Assembly (NCBI GenBank): GCA_947652115.1
Contig: OX393565.1
Location: 16,464,071 to 16,528,070, forward strand
Length of the DNA: 64,000 nucleotides
Direction: 5' to 3'
DNA from: Blastomussa wellsi
Taxonomy: Eukaryota; Cnidaria; Anthozoa; Scleractinia; Plerogyridae
Positions within the stretch are counted from its first letter, which is position 1. Each line of letters begins with the position of its first letter. This document shows, piece by piece, positions 42,951-53,526 of this stretch. The notes beneath the pieces were generated by a model, which was given only the letters and a program-made list of their open reading frames with translations, did no database searches and was not told the origin of the DNA. The translations under genes and the position numbers were made by a program.

Positions 42951-43241
42951 TCACTCGATATAAGAAATTTGCGTCATAGCATTATTATTTAATATAACAA
43001 TTGTGTTGAATTTTCTGATGTGATTTTCCAATTTTGTTTTATCAACATTCATAATTAAAGCCCTTTTATCAAGAGTTTGCATTAACTCGCAATACAAATT
43101 CATTTTTTCTGTGAGCGTTTCATATCTGGGGTCATTCTCGTCACCATACTTAATGGTTTCATTTAAATAATCCTCAAAGTATGTGCTGGTAATTTTCTCA
43201 ATTTCTTTTTTTATATCTGAACAACAAAAATTATAATACAT
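42951..43241 (-). CDS. Small Polinton protein (96 aa), copy 1
   Basis: Helical, acidic/basic mix (KKEIEKITSTYFEDYLNETI, KYGDENDPRYETL). It starts 22 bp from the plus-strand frame that opens at 43263, so the two are divergent. A decayed relative lies near the right end of the element (55134-55400). Copy 2 at 47508-47798 differs by an N/F substitution near the C-terminus. Confidence 0.5.
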   Translation of the reverse strand: MYYNFCCSDIKKEIEKITSTYFEDYLNETIKYGDENDPRYETLTEKMNLYCELMQTLDKRALIMNVDKTKLENHIRKFNTIVILNNNAMTQISYIE

Positions 43242-43349
43242 GCTTTTTTATATAATAACTATATGTTTTTTATTTTCATTTTAAACGCACCTGACTTAAC
43301 TATGACCCTATATTTTATCCAATATATAGTTATGTGTATTATAACTGAT

Positions 43350-43667
43350 ATGTTTAACAAATTTTACCCAGCAACACCCGAGCTCCCCCCAGAGCCATGT
43401 TGCCCCGATAAACAAGTGACCTATGACAATTATATTTACGTTTGTTCATCCTGTGGCCTCATACAATCCTATGATATGATCAACGACCATTATGAAGGAT
43501 TTTATCAAAATATGTACAAATATCAGCGTAAATCTATTTACAATCGCAAGTACCACTTAGATAACACCCTTCGCGACATACGTAACAAACACCACATAAT
43601 TTTCACCACCGAAGAACTCCAAACCATCAATGCAACATTTTCAGAAATTGAATCAGCATTTAAGAAA
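43350..43667 (+). pseudogene. VLTF3-like zinc-ribbon protein, truncated copy 1
   Basis: Identical to the first 106 codons of 47907-48455 apart from two or three substitutions, then cut at the duplication junction and run out of frame into Penelope sequence (stop at 43730). Confidence 0.8.
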
Positions 43668-43741
43668 TCGACAAAGATCTCACCTCCACTAACCAACAAA
43701 TTGTCAAGAGCACTATTAACGACCTTATAGTCAAACAAGAA

Positions 43742-45268
43742 TTGCCGGCTACTGCTACCAATCTCATCATTACCACTCCCAGAACCTCGTGTATTTACTT
43801 TTTACCTAAAATTCACAAACCTAACAACCCAGGTCGACCTATCGTCTCTGCCTGTAGTTGCCCTACCGAACTCATTTCCAGCTATTTAGACAAAATTATG
43901 GCACCTATTGTCAGATCTTTACCGTCATACGTTAAAGACAGTCAACACGCACTTCAAATTTTTCGCGATTTCAATTTCCTGGGCGAAGACAAACTTATTT
44001 TCACTATGGATATTACATCTCTTTACACCGTCATCCCAAATGGCGAAGGTCTTCTAGCCCTCAAACATTTTTTTGATTTACGCACTGTTAAGGAACCAAG
44101 CTCGGAAACACTACTCCGCCTGGCTGAGTTAGTGTTAACACTCAACTGTTTTTCATTCGCGAACAATTATTACAAACAAATCAATGGCGTGGCCATGGGT
44201 ACCAAAATGGGACTCAGCTACGCCAATCTTTTCGTAGGCTACATTGAACACCAATTTTTCAATCAATACAACGGCCCAAAACCTGAACTCTATCGTCGCT
44301 ACATTGACGACTGCATCGGCGCTACCTCTTCTACCAGAGAAGATCTTAATCAATTTATAACCGCTGTTAATTCGTTTCATCCTGCCCTTAAATATACCTG
44401 GGAAATTTCCGATACTTCCTTAGCATTCCTGGATATCAAAGTTTCTATCGAAGGCAACAGTTTATGCACCAGTGTGCACTACAAACCCACAGATTCTCAT
44501 AGCTATTTGTTGTATTCATCTTCACATCCATCACATGTCAAGAATTCCATTCCTTATTCTCAGTTTCTTAGACTTCGCCGTCTTTGTAGTGACGACTCTG
44601 ATTTTTCCTTGAAATCAGAGGAAATGTGCAATTTCTTCGACAAACGCGATAGAATTCCATTCACCCTCACATTCCACCCTCACAACCACGCAGTTAAATC
44701 CATCATTCTCAAAAACTTTAAATTACTTCAAAATGATCCCGACACTGGTAGAATCTTTTCGCAACCTCCATTAATTTCATTTAAACGCGACAAAAACATA
44801 GGTAACTTTTTAGTCAGAAGTGCATTCCAAACTAGTGATCAACCCGGAACTTTTAAATGCGCTCGCGCACGATGCAAAACATGCCCTTTCATTCACAACG
44901 TTGACAAAATATCGGCACCCAAGCGATCTATCAAAATCACTGATCATTTCACCTGTACCTCAGCCAATGCCATCTACTGTATAACTTGCACTCTTTGCAA
45001 AAAGTTATACATCGGCGAAACAGGGAGACGACTTGGCGACCGATTCCGAGAACACCTTCGTGACGTAGAGAAAGACGACAAAAATGCATCGAAACCGGTC
45101 GCGAGACACTTCAATCTCCCAAATCATTCTAAGTAACATACGGCAGTCTGCGGCCTTTCCCTTCACCAAGGAAACACGGAAAGCCGTAAAACTCTAGAAC
45201 AAAAATTTATTTTTCAAATCGGCACTCTTAATCCTCACGGTATCAACGAACGCTTTTCATTCAACTAA
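43742..45268 (+). pseudogene. Penelope-like RT/GIY-YIG, truncated copy 2
   Basis: Same as 38954-40711 from PATATNLIITT onwards, lacking about the first 80 codons. RT motifs (MDITSLYT, YIDDCIG) and the GIY-YIG domain are intact. It keeps the TAA of copy 1 (here 45134-45136). One change is G to A (SGPK to SAPK). Confidence 0.85.
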
Positions 45269-45357
45269 TTTATTCCGAAGTTTTCACGTTACCAGGCACC
45301 AGCCAATAGCGAAGCTCCATCTTTCTGTATATAAAGACACACGACGCACAATTCCTT

Positions 45358-45405
45358 GATTCGCTCCGACGAAGGGCTAACGCTCGAAACGTCAGCACTT
45401 GAATC
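45358..45405 (+). ncRNA. Hammerhead-ribozyme-like motif, copy 2
   Basis: Exact repeat of 40801-40848 within unit 2. With both copies on one strand, a read-through transcript would carry two motifs 4557 nt apart. Confidence 0.7.
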
Positions 45406-45455
45406 TCTTTACGGTGGCCAATTGACATTATCAACCCAGTTGATAAAACCAAATT

Positions 45456-46175
45456 AAATTGAAAATAAGCAGAGTGCAAATAACAAAATTACGTGGATCA
45501 TCCTCTGTGAAAAGAAGAAGTTACACAGCGGAAGAACAAAAGAAACTGACACAGGAAATACTAGCTGATATGGAAAGAAAAAGTTTCACAGCGGAAGAAC
45601 TAAAAAAACTGACACAGGAAATACTAGCTGATATGAAGGCAGGAAAAGGTTTACAAGTTGACCCATTCACTAATTTTCAAATGGGGACATCAAGAAGAGC
45701 ACCCAGGAGACGTCGAAGAAACCTTCCCACATCATCAACTAATAAATCTCCAGGTGGTGGACAACTTATATTAAGACCACCACCAGTAATTGGAATGTGG
45801 CCAAATGGAGAAATGCCTTTGAAGTTGAAGCGTGGTAGGAAAAAAAAACTAATGTTTCCATTAGAAAATAAACCATTAAGCAACTTCAACCTAATGGATT
45901 GGTTGGATTACCTTGGAGTGAAAATAAAAGGTATTTTCATGAGAGATGAACACATGCCAAGCAAGCATTCCCCATGCATCATTAACCTTGATGACAAAGT
46001 AGGCATAGGAACCCATTGGGTTTGTTGTGTGCCTAATGGTGTAAATAAGTTATATTATTTCGATTCTTTTGGAATGCATTATCCAGAAGAATATAAATCA
46101 AGCAATTATAAAATAAAAATCAAATACAACATAAATATAGTGTATTATGTGGTTATTACTGTCTTTATTTCCTAG
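45456..46175 (+). pseudogene. pX-like C-terminal part plus protease, copy 2
   Basis: Second copy of the downstream half of the split gene, with the same repeats, Arg-rich segment, GTHWVCC and FDSFG motifs, and the same loss of the Cys-containing motif by frameshift before 46175. Confidence 0.75.
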
Positions 46176-46237
46176 AGAGAACTCAAACTTTCAAGGAATC
46201 ACCACATCAAGCATTATACTCAATAATGAAAAATTCA

Positions 46238-46486
46238 TTAGAAATTACTTTGAACAAATTTATTGAAATTCGAGAAATTTATCCTTGCTATAAAACTAAC
46301 TTTATTAAAAATTCCATGGCTAATTCCACAGTCAATACATTTAATTAATGACTTATAAAACCCCTTCTTAGTCTCATCACCCATATCCTTAGGGATCGAC
46401 CAGTCATTCTTCTTGTAAAATCTCTTAAGCATGTCATTATAATTCAATTTCATGATTTTATAAATTTCTTTATCGTTTATTTTCAT
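46238..46486 (-). CDS. Small Polinton protein (82 aa), copy 2
   Basis: Identical to the protein at 41681-41929. Confidence 0.5.
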   Translation of the reverse strand: MKINDKEIYKIMKLNYNDMLKRFYKKNDWSIPKDMGDETKKGFYKSLIKCIDCGISHGIFNKVSFIARINFSNFNKFVQSNF

Positions 46487-46513
46487 ATTATATTAATTGT
46501 GTAGATAATTTCA

Positions 46514-46591
46514 TTAAACGTAAAAAAGCCCATTATTTATTAATCCGCTGACTTGACTTCTAGATTAATAAATAATGGGCTTTTCGTTTAA
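46514..46591. terminator. Long perfect hairpin, copy 2
   Basis: Same 21-bp stem and 19-nt loop as at 41957-42034. Confidence 0.55.
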
Positions 46592-46866
46592 TTTTTGAAC
46601 TTGTCATAAAATTCAAATCTGAAACATTTGTCACAAATTCCAACGTCGTTATCTTTACAAACGTGACATAATTCCATTCTTTTTCCACATTTTAAACAAA
46701 GAAATCGAGAATCAATACATCTATGACATAGAAAATGACCTTTCATACAAAAATCACATTCAAAATAATATTTAAATTTTAAACAATCCAAACAATAATT
46801 CAGCAGAGAATCACATTCATCACAGGATTCATTATATCTTTGATCACATTCTTCACATATTTTCAT
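46588..46866 (-). CDS. Cys-rich zinc-binding protein (92 aa), copy 2
   Basis: Identical to the protein at 42031-42309. Confidence 0.6.
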   Translation of the reverse strand: MKICEECDQRYNESCDECDSLLNYCLDCLKFKYYFECDFCMKGHFLCHRCIDSRFLCLKCGKRMELCHVCKDNDVGICDKCFRFEFYDKFKN

Positions 46867-46935
46867 AATTTTGATATTTTTTAATATTTTTATTCATGCA
46901 ATATTCACAAATGATCATAACTATATATTTAATTA

Positions 46936-47199
46936 CTAAATTAAATTTTCATTTTTAACGAAAGTGTAAATATTAGCAAATGGATTTTTCTCTGTTTTCA
47001 GGAAATAAGAAAAATCAGATTCTGATTTTTTTAACCCAGCAATGAAATAACTATATTTTTGAGGTGCGCAAAATTGATTTTCTTTATAAAGGCTGTTCAT
47101 CCATTTTTCATTGAAGTAAGCTTTTCTAACTTTAACTCCAAGTTCTTTATGCCATTTTCTAATAATTTTATTAAATTCCTTTTTTTCTTCCTTATTCAT
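46936..47199 (-). CDS. Small Polinton protein (87 aa), copy 2
   Basis: Same as 42379-42642. One substitution just upstream of the chosen ATG leaves the protein unchanged. Confidence 0.45.
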   Translation of the reverse strand: MNKEEKKEFNKIIRKWHKELGVKVRKAYFNEKWMNSLYKENQFCAPQKYSYFIAGLKKSESDFSYFLKTEKNPFANIYTFVKNENLI

Positions 47200-47507
47200 A
47201 AGACAGTGAATTACAAGGAGTCTCTGATGATGTATAATCAATAATGATTTTATTTTTCTTTACTCTCGCAAATAATTTAATTAATCTTGCTTCATATTTC
47301 TTGTAAGGTGGAATATTTAATTTATTTCTTAATTTCATTTATTTTAAATAACACTTTGACTTATAATTAAAAAATACCATTATATAATAACTATATTTTT
47401 TTTTCTTTAAGACAAACGCACTTAACTATAAAATTATATTTCATTTTTATAATTTTATTAAATATATGTTTCAAAAAATTATTTCACTCTTACCGTTTCA
47501 TTCAATT

Positions 47508-47798
47508 TCACTCGATATAAGAAATTTGCGTCATAGCAAAATTATTTAATATAACAATTGTGTTGAATTTTCTGATGTGATTTTCCAATTTTGTTTTATC
47601 AACATTCATAATTAAAGCCCTTTTATCAAGAGTTTGCATTAACTCGCAATACAAATTCATTTTTTCTGTGAGCGTTTCATATCTGGGGTCATTCTCGTCA
47701 CCATACTTAATGGTTTCATTTAAATAATCCTCAAAGTATGTGCTGGTAATTTTCTCAATTTCTTTTTTTATATCTGAACAACAAAAATTATAATACAT
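47508..47798 (-). CDS. Small Polinton protein (96 aa), copy 2
   Basis: Same as 42951-43241 with one residue changed (N to F) near VILNN. Confidence 0.5.
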   Translation of the reverse strand: MYYNFCCSDIKKEIEKITSTYFEDYLNETIKYGDENDPRYETLTEKMNLYCELMQTLDKRALIMNVDKTKLENHIRKFNTIVILNNFAMTQISYIE

Positions 47799-47906
47799 GC
47801 TTTTTTATATAATAACTATATGTTTTTTATTTTCATTTTAAACGCACCTGACTTAACTATGACCCTATATTTTATCCAATATATAGTTATGTGTATTATA
47901 ACTGAT

Positions 47907-48455
47907 ATGTTTAACAAATTTTACCCAGCAACACCCGAGCTCCCCCCAGAGCCATGTTGCCCCGATAAACAAGTGATCTATGACAATTATATTTACGTTT
48001 GTTCATCCTGTGGCCTCATACAATCCTATGATATGATCAACGACCATTATGAAGGATTTTATCAAAATATGTACAAATATCAGCGTAAATCTATTTACAA
48101 TCGCAAGTACCACTTAGATAACACCCTTCGCGACATACGTAACAAACACCACATAATTTTCACCACCGAAGAACTCCAAACCATCCATGCAACATTTTCA
48201 GAAATTGAATCAGCATTTAAGAAATTATACCCATCACGTAAACGACTAATCAAATTTTCCTACATATTTTATCAAATCTTTAAAAAACTACAATCTCCAA
48301 AAATAATCTACTTCACAGAAAAATACAACCGCATCAACAAAAGGACAATTAAAAGCTATAACACCATGTTTAACAATATAATGTATCATACTTCACTTCA
48401 TACTTCTTTACAACTGGTGCAATATCAATTACCAAGTCATCCTTTCGATTCATAA
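47907..48455 (+). CDS. VLTF3-like late transcription factor
   Basis: 182 codons from MFNKFYPATPE; the frame is open 29 codons further upstream but that part is low in complexity. The N-terminus has a zinc ribbon (CCPDKQ, then CSSCGLIQSYD). Then comes YKYQRKSIYNRKYHLDNTL, which matches the conserved tyrosine/arginine block of poxvirus/NCLDV VLTF3-type factors, and a helical C-terminal half (RKRLIKFSYIFYQIFKKL). It is likely a DNA-binding factor for late genes of the element. The 3' end overlaps the converging gene at 48370-48840. Intact copy; the other is truncated. Moderate certainty on the family. Confidence 0.6.
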   Translation: MFNKFYPATPELPPEPCCPDKQVIYDNYIYVCSSCGLIQSYDMINDHYEGFYQNMYKYQRKSIYNRKYHLDNTLRDIRNKHHIIFTTEELQTIHATFSEIESAFKKLYPSRKRLIKFSYIFYQIFKKLQSPKIIYFTEKYNRINKRTIKSYNTMFNNIMYHTSLHTSLQLVQYQLPSHPFDS

Positions 48456-48840
48456 CCATAGTTAAATGCCCCCTGTTAAACTCACCAGATCTCAAAGCAG
48501 TCTTAATTTCACCCATTAAATGTTGATATGTTTGATAGGCATACTGACATGTTCTAATCTTCTCATCCAAATTTTTATGCTTCTTATACATTTGAATTAT
48601 AATTGCCACAGAACTTATTCCAACTAATCCCATTCCACCTGTAGCAATACTTGAGGCAATTCCTCCACTAGCAAACAATACACTCGCCACATCAGCCATG
48701 ATTTTCCACTTCCTATATTTTTTATGAGCCATCATATAACAGCAACTGTTTTTATGATATGATTTGTAATACGCTTTCAATTCCTCAGCTTCTTCTCTTG
48801 TCAACTTCTCAGAAACGTGATTAAAGTCAATTATTTTCAT
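48370..48840 (-). CDS. Membrane protein of Polinton (156 aa)
   Basis: Helical N-terminus (LTREEAEELKAYYKSYHKNS), one or two hydrophobic segments around residues 48-85 (VASVLFASGGIASSIATGGM, LVGISSVAIII), then a helical C-terminal half with many charged residues. The helix-TM-TM-helix layout recalls SLATT-like or viral membrane proteins; I cannot choose. Its 3' end overlaps the VLTF3-like gene tail to tail. Intact. Confidence 0.55.
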   Translation of the reverse strand: MKIIDFNHVSEKLTREEAEELKAYYKSYHKNSCCYMMAHKKYRKWKIMADVASVLFASGGIASSIATGGMGLVGISSVAIIIQMYKKHKNLDEKIRTCQYAYQTYQHLMGEIKTALRSGEFNRGHLTMVMNRKDDLVIDIAPVVKKYEVKYDTLYC

Positions 48841-48847
48841 TATATTA

Positions 48848-51035
48848 TTAATTTACATAAAGTTCATGATAGATTTCATTGAGTAGAACTTTATGGTGCT
48901 CCACATTATCCACGTCAAAGAATTTATCTGTTGATATTGCTATTTTTTCAGTTTTATAATGCCAGTTTCCAAAATATATTGATCTAATTGGAGTATTATC
49001 TGAACGGAACGTTTTGCTTATTTCAGCTCCATTTACATTCATTTTCATTTTATATGTGTTAACCAAAGCATTAATTTTTCACCAACATAATCACTAACGA
49101 ATGATGAAATTGCTTGTGTTTTATCTTTTTGAATAACCAATTGCTTTGAGGTGGTTATAAAAAAGTAAAAAACTAAACTTCCTGATGCATTAAGAAAACT
49201 AATGGTAGAATATTTATTTTCATGTTTAAAGACAATAACAAAAGTAAATTTATTTGCATCCATATTAATATTAATCTTGGCATTTTTCACATCCATTCCT
49301 TTCGGTCCAAAATAGTGTCTAATATCTTTATTTTCATCAAAATCTAGACTTGAATCTGAATTTCTCACATTCGTTACTCCCTTTATTTCTATACCATATG
49401 TATCTGGATCCAATTTTAAATTTTGTGGATTTCTGAAGTCAAAAAACGTATCAAATAAGTCAAGATAAATACTATCATTAATCAATTTACGACTCATTTG
49501 ATTTTCTTCTCTCAAAATATCAGAATATTGATTCAGAAGATATAAAGATACAGCGGAGTCTTCATCATCATCAGTTAAAATTCCTCTGATAACCTTATTA
49601 CTCATATTTATCCCCTCATTGAAGTAAATTTGATTATTCTTAAAATAATACAATTCATCGTAAATCTTAGAGTCAACATCATTAGCATATCCAACAACTC
49701 CATAAACAATAATATAACACTCCTCCCATTGATTATGTAATTCAGTTGGAATGTCATGTTTCAAGTCAAAATTTATAACTATCAATAAAGTGCCATGATC
49801 AGAGTATTTATTTAAATGGACGATAAATTTTTTGTAATCTTTGAAATCTTTTGATGATTTTCTACTAACATTAATTGAATCAGAGACAACATTTAATTCA
49901 GTATTAATATTCCACTTTGGATATACTTCAAAACATAATGTATATTCCTTTTTATCAAATGAACTTAAATCAAGACTTAATCTTCCTAAATACCAATAGA
50001 ATTTACCATCACTTCCAGTCTTTACTTCACTCTGAATTTCAAATTCTATTACCTTCAAATTATACCTATGAATTTTTAAATCCTTCTCATCAAATTTCAA
50101 ATTTCTAATAAATCTATCCCCCTTCCAAAATTTCAAATCATCCATCTGATCAGCAAATACATTAATTTTATTGGTTGATGGATTTATTAAATTTAAATCA
50201 ACATATTTTTTACTAACAGCGTCATCATCATCAGAAGGTAAACTGAGATTCACAATTTTATTTCCACCCATATTCAAATTACTTTCCATAGAATTTCTCC
50301 CATCATTAAAAATAGCATTCATTCGCGTAAATACTATTGTTTTGTCCATTCTTGTGATTTGTGGTGAATTCAAAATATTATTTCCATCCATATCCAAATT
50401 ACCAGTCATTTTATTTCTCCCATCAGTGAAAATGACATTAGCATTTCTATAAGCTAATATATCACCTATTGTTATTAATTGTGGTGAATTCAAAATATTA
50501 TTTCCATCCATATTCAAATTACCAGTCATCTTCAAGGAATTATCAGAATCAAGAAGAAGTACTTTATCACTATCTACCTTCTTTCCTAATTCCCCATCAA
50601 TATACCCCCTTGGCACCAATGACTCAAAATCAAAATCAAATCATCAAAATTAACTTCTGAAAAAGGTTCACTATTAATTATATTTTTTCCACGTAGATCA
50701 AAAGAATTTCCATCAGTTCTCAGAAAATGTAAATTTAAATACTCCTTATTCACTCCAGTTTTAACACAATCATCATATGGGTCATCATCACTTGCATCAG
50801 GATTATTCTCCAATCCAAAAATTTTATGTCCAGCTAAATTTAAATCACCCTTACTAACATTTCCATGTGCTATATCACTTTTCAAAGTACCAAATTGATG
50901 TTTTGTTACAGCGTCAGCGTTTTCAGTGCCTTCTGCCATATTTGTTATTTTCTTCCCATCAACATCATAATTTCCATCTGGTGTCAATTTAAATAAATTA
51001 TTACTATCGTGAGTGAAATTATTTATTACTCCCAT
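48848..51035 (-). pseudogene. Tail-fibre-like protein with lectin-type head, frameshifted
   Basis: Three frames (51035-50586, 50619-49045, 49066-48848) form about 720 residues. The shaft has repeats of the phage/adenovirus fibre kind, MTGNLNMDGNNILNSP and variants (DLNLAGHKIFGL, ESNLNMGGNKIVNL), each followed by a DAV-KYVD-type helix. The C-terminal part looks like a jelly-roll/LamG-type beta domain (KFTFVIVFKHENKYSTISFL, then IRSIYFGNWHYK). It would be the receptor-binding spike of the particle. Frameshifts lie near 50590-50620 and 49045-49066. The start is divergent from the ATPase, 27 bp apart. Confidence 0.65.
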
Positions 51036-51062
51036 ATAAATAGTGTACATAATTATTATATT

Positions 51063-51704
51063 ATGAAAATACCAAATTATGAAATTCACGGAAAAGGACA
51101 GAATTTCACATACAGGCAACTCTATCCATATATGCCTAATGATACCTTCCGAATGTTAATCTGTGGTCCATCTGGAAGTGGTAAAACCAATACCCTCATT
51201 CACATGCTACTTAAACCCCTAATATGCTATGATGTAATATTCCTCTACGCTAAAAATCTTGATCAAAATAAATATAAACTCCTTATCAACAAATTAACCC
51301 CCATATCAAAACAAGTAGGTTATAACATAATTCATACATCCAACAACAATATAATTCCCATCGAAGAAATTCCAAAAGAAGGTCAGAAAATTGTAATCTT
51401 CGACGACTTCGTCACAGAGAAAAATCAGAAACCATTAGTCAATTATTTCATTCAGGGACGTCATAAAAATTGTTCAGTTATCTACCTTTCGCAATCCTAT
51501 TACTCCACTCCCAAAGACATTAGACTTAAGTGCTCACAACTCATAATATTTGACCTAAATTCTAAACGTGAGAGTAATGTAATTTCAAGAGAGAATAATA
51601 TACCAGAAGAAATGTACCGTAGAGCAACCAAAGAACCTTATTCATTTCTCTACATTGATAAACCAAGAAAAATAATATCAAAGAATTTCAACGAACAACT
51701 ATAA
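51063..51704 (+). CDS. FtsK/HerA-type genome-packaging ATPase
   Basis: 213 residues from MKIPNYEIHGKG; an earlier in-frame Met reaches back into the opposite gene and is rejected. Walker A is MLICGPSGSGKTNTL and Walker B is IVIFDDF, followed by a sensor-like SVIYLSQSY. Length and motifs fit the A32-like ATPases of Polintons and adintoviruses, which pump the genome into capsids. The frame is intact, one of the few undamaged core genes. Confidence 0.9.
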   Translation: MKIPNYEIHGKGQNFTYRQLYPYMPNDTFRMLICGPSGSGKTNTLIHMLLKPLICYDVIFLYAKNLDQNKYKLLINKLTPISKQVGYNIIHTSNNNIIPIEEIPKEGQKIVIFDDFVTEKNQKPLVNYFIQGRHKNCSVIYLSQSYYSTPKDIRLKCSQLIIFDLNSKRESNVISRENNIPEEMYRRATKEPYSFLYIDKPRKIISKNFNEQL

Positions 51705-51903
51705 TTATTACAGGTATTCACTTTTTCATTTCAATTTCGTTTATTGATTAGCTTTTTTCATTTAATTATTACGGGTATTCACTTTTTCATTTCAATTTCG
51801 TTTATGTATTAACTTTTTTCATTTAATTATTACGGGTATTCACTTTTTTATTTCAATTTTGTTTATGTATTAACTTTTTTCATTTAATTATTACGGGTAT
51901 TCA
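51705..51903. repeat. 61-bp tandem repeat after the ATPase
   Basis: About 3.3 copies of a 61-bp unit containing ATTACGGGTATTCACTTTTT and CATTTCAATTTCGTTTAT; the later copies are closest to each other. It lies between the ATPase stop and the next gene. Could be enhancer-like, or a byproduct of slippage. Confidence 0.85.
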
Positions 51904-51927
51904 CTTTATATAATTAATTAATATATT

Positions 51928-52524
51928 ATGCCAATAAACAGATGGTATGAAATTGCTTAAGAGAAAGAAAGTAACGAAAAACTAATTAAAAAAATTAACG
52001 ATCAAATATACGAAAACAAACTTTCAAGTGAAGTTGGTCAATTAAAATATCAGAAATTTTTCAAACCTGTCACATCACTCATTAAAGAAGGATTGGACAG
52101 TACTGAAAAAGATATTGAAGAATTCCCAACACCACCAACACCACCACCACCAAAATATGATGAATTATTTGGTGAACCACAACCTGATGACAAACCACAA
52201 CCAACACATGAACCTGAACCTGAACCTGAATCTAAACCTAAAAAAGCAAAATCTGAACAACTTAAAGAATGGAAAGAAGAAAAAGATACTATGAAAACAG
52301 AATTAGATAAATTAAAACGTTTATACCCCAGATTGAAGAAAAATGCTGATAATGTAGCCAAAAAAGGAGGAGATTGGAAAAATAAGAAAATACAAACAGG
52401 TCAATACAAGGGAATGACTTATTCAAATTTTTTTGAGCATGTGAAGGAAGAAAAAGAAAGATATGATTGGCTTGGAAAGATGCTTAAAAAAACCATTACC
52501 CAATCCCAAACCACCTTACTTTGA
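51928..52524 (+). pseudogene. Pro/Glu-rich coiled-coil Polinton protein with early stop
   Basis: In frame from MPINRWYEIA with a TAA at codon 11, then open to 52524 (about 198 codons). A Pro/Glu-rich segment (PTPPTPPPPKYDELFGE, repeated EPEPE) is followed by a charged coiled coil and KKGGDWKNKKIQTGQYKGM. Genes like this sit beside capsid genes in other Polintons; possibly a minor virion protein. An internal start downstream of the stop is possible but no ATG is close. Confidence 0.5.
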
Positions 52525-52525
52525 C

Positions 52526-52747
52526 ATGGATCCAGAATTCAGCATCGGTAGTGGAGTGATTGAGGAACGAGACCCTCACTTGGAATTAATTGAAAGATTA
52601 GAATTATTATGTGGTTCAATATCAGCAGGTAATACATCACGTAAAATAAGACAAGAAGCCAAACAAATACTTAATTGCCTACATTCAAGAAATAGAATTA
52701 CAAGTAAAATTACAAATGCAATTATAAAAAATTACCATTTAATATAA
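52526..52747 (+). CDS. Small Polinton protein (73 aa)
   Basis: Starts at MDPEFSIGSG, one base after the previous stop. Helical (LIERLELLCGSISAGNTSRK). Unknown; the same strand and tight spacing suggest co-expression with the capsid genes. Confidence 0.5.
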   Translation: MDPEFSIGSGVIEERDPHLELIERLELLCGSISAGNTSRKIRQEAKQILNCLHSRNRITSKITNAIIKNYHLI

Positions 52748-52759
52748 TCAATTAATATA

Positions 52760-53506
52760 ATGACAGAAACACATCTAATTTTATCATCAAGTGAAGCAAA
52801 AAAACAGCGTCAGCAATTTAATCAAGAAGCGCACGATTTCCGAATCCATTTTGATAGCCCCATCCAGTTAGATCCCAATAGAAATTACCAAATGGCCGTT
52901 GACGAAATATCAGAAATGACCTACTCATGGTACAACATATCAAGTGACTACAACAACAACAAAATAAGATATCGCAAAACGTCATCAGATCCATGGATAG
53001 ATATAGATTTTCCTGATGGTAATTACTCCTATGAAGATATCAACGAACAAATACAGTCCTATGACAGAAACATCAACTTGGAATATGACCACGCACTCCT
53101 CCGTGTTCAACTCAGCATGAAACGAAATTATGAACTTGACCTATCACAAAATGATTTCCACATTCTCATAGGTTTCAATAAACGAATTTACAATGAGCAA
53201 GAACAAACTGGCGAAAATATCCCCAATATTACCAATTCAGTGGACCTCTTATGTATCCACACAGACCTAACCTACAGAAACCACACAGACATAGCCAGTG
53301 ATATCCTATTTTGTTTCTCCGTCATCTCCCGCAACATTGCCCGTTCTTTCCCATTCATGATAGAACCCCGCAGATTGAAGTTGATTCCAGTCAATAAAAA
53401 TCGAATAGATTCCATTCGAGTCTATATAACTGACGGATTTAACAGACCAGTCAAATTTAATGGCACAGAAAATACAATAACGGTAATTATAACTGACGGT
53501 TGGTGA
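52760..53506 (+). CDS. Penton-like minor capsid protein
   Basis: 248 codons (MTETHLILSSSEAKKQRQQF). Beta-rich single-jelly-roll-type sequence with the conserved NRNYQMAVDEISEMTYSW stretch, a GNYSYEDINEQI helix after a DFPDG turn, and a C-terminal DSIRVYITDGFNRPV. The N-terminal half and length match the Polinton minor capsid (penton) protein that closes capsid vertices. Intact, immediately upstream of the major capsid gene. Confidence 0.8.
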   Translation: MTETHLILSSSEAKKQRQQFNQEAHDFRIHFDSPIQLDPNRNYQMAVDEISEMTYSWYNISSDYNNNKIRYRKTSSDPWIDIDFPDGNYSYEDINEQIQSYDRNINLEYDHALLRVQLSMKRNYELDLSQNDFHILIGFNKRIYNEQEQTGENIPNITNSVDLLCIHTDLTYRNHTDIASDILFCFSVISRNIARSFPFMIEPRRLKLIPVNKNRIDSIRVYITDGFNRPVKFNGTENTITVIITDGW

Positions 53507-53526
53507 ATTATCTAACTAACAATTAT

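Larger units (their letters stand above)
39111..43667. repeat. Tandem duplication, unit 1 (4557 bp)
   Basis: Unit 1 matches 43668-48224 at a constant offset of 4557 with about seven or eight visible substitutions (for example near 40052, 40358, 42644, 42788, 42977, 43421 and 43627). It starts inside the Penelope RT gene and ends inside the VLTF3-like gene. Junction sequences share only about one base, so the event was not driven by long homology. Confidence 0.95.
43668..48224. repeat. Tandem duplication, unit 2 (4557 bp)
   Basis: Second copy of 39111-43667. It begins with Penelope codons fused to the truncated VLTF3-like gene and ends by restoring the full VLTF3-like gene. Lesions in the Penelope and protease genes are shared by both units and so predate the duplication. 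Confidence 0.95.
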
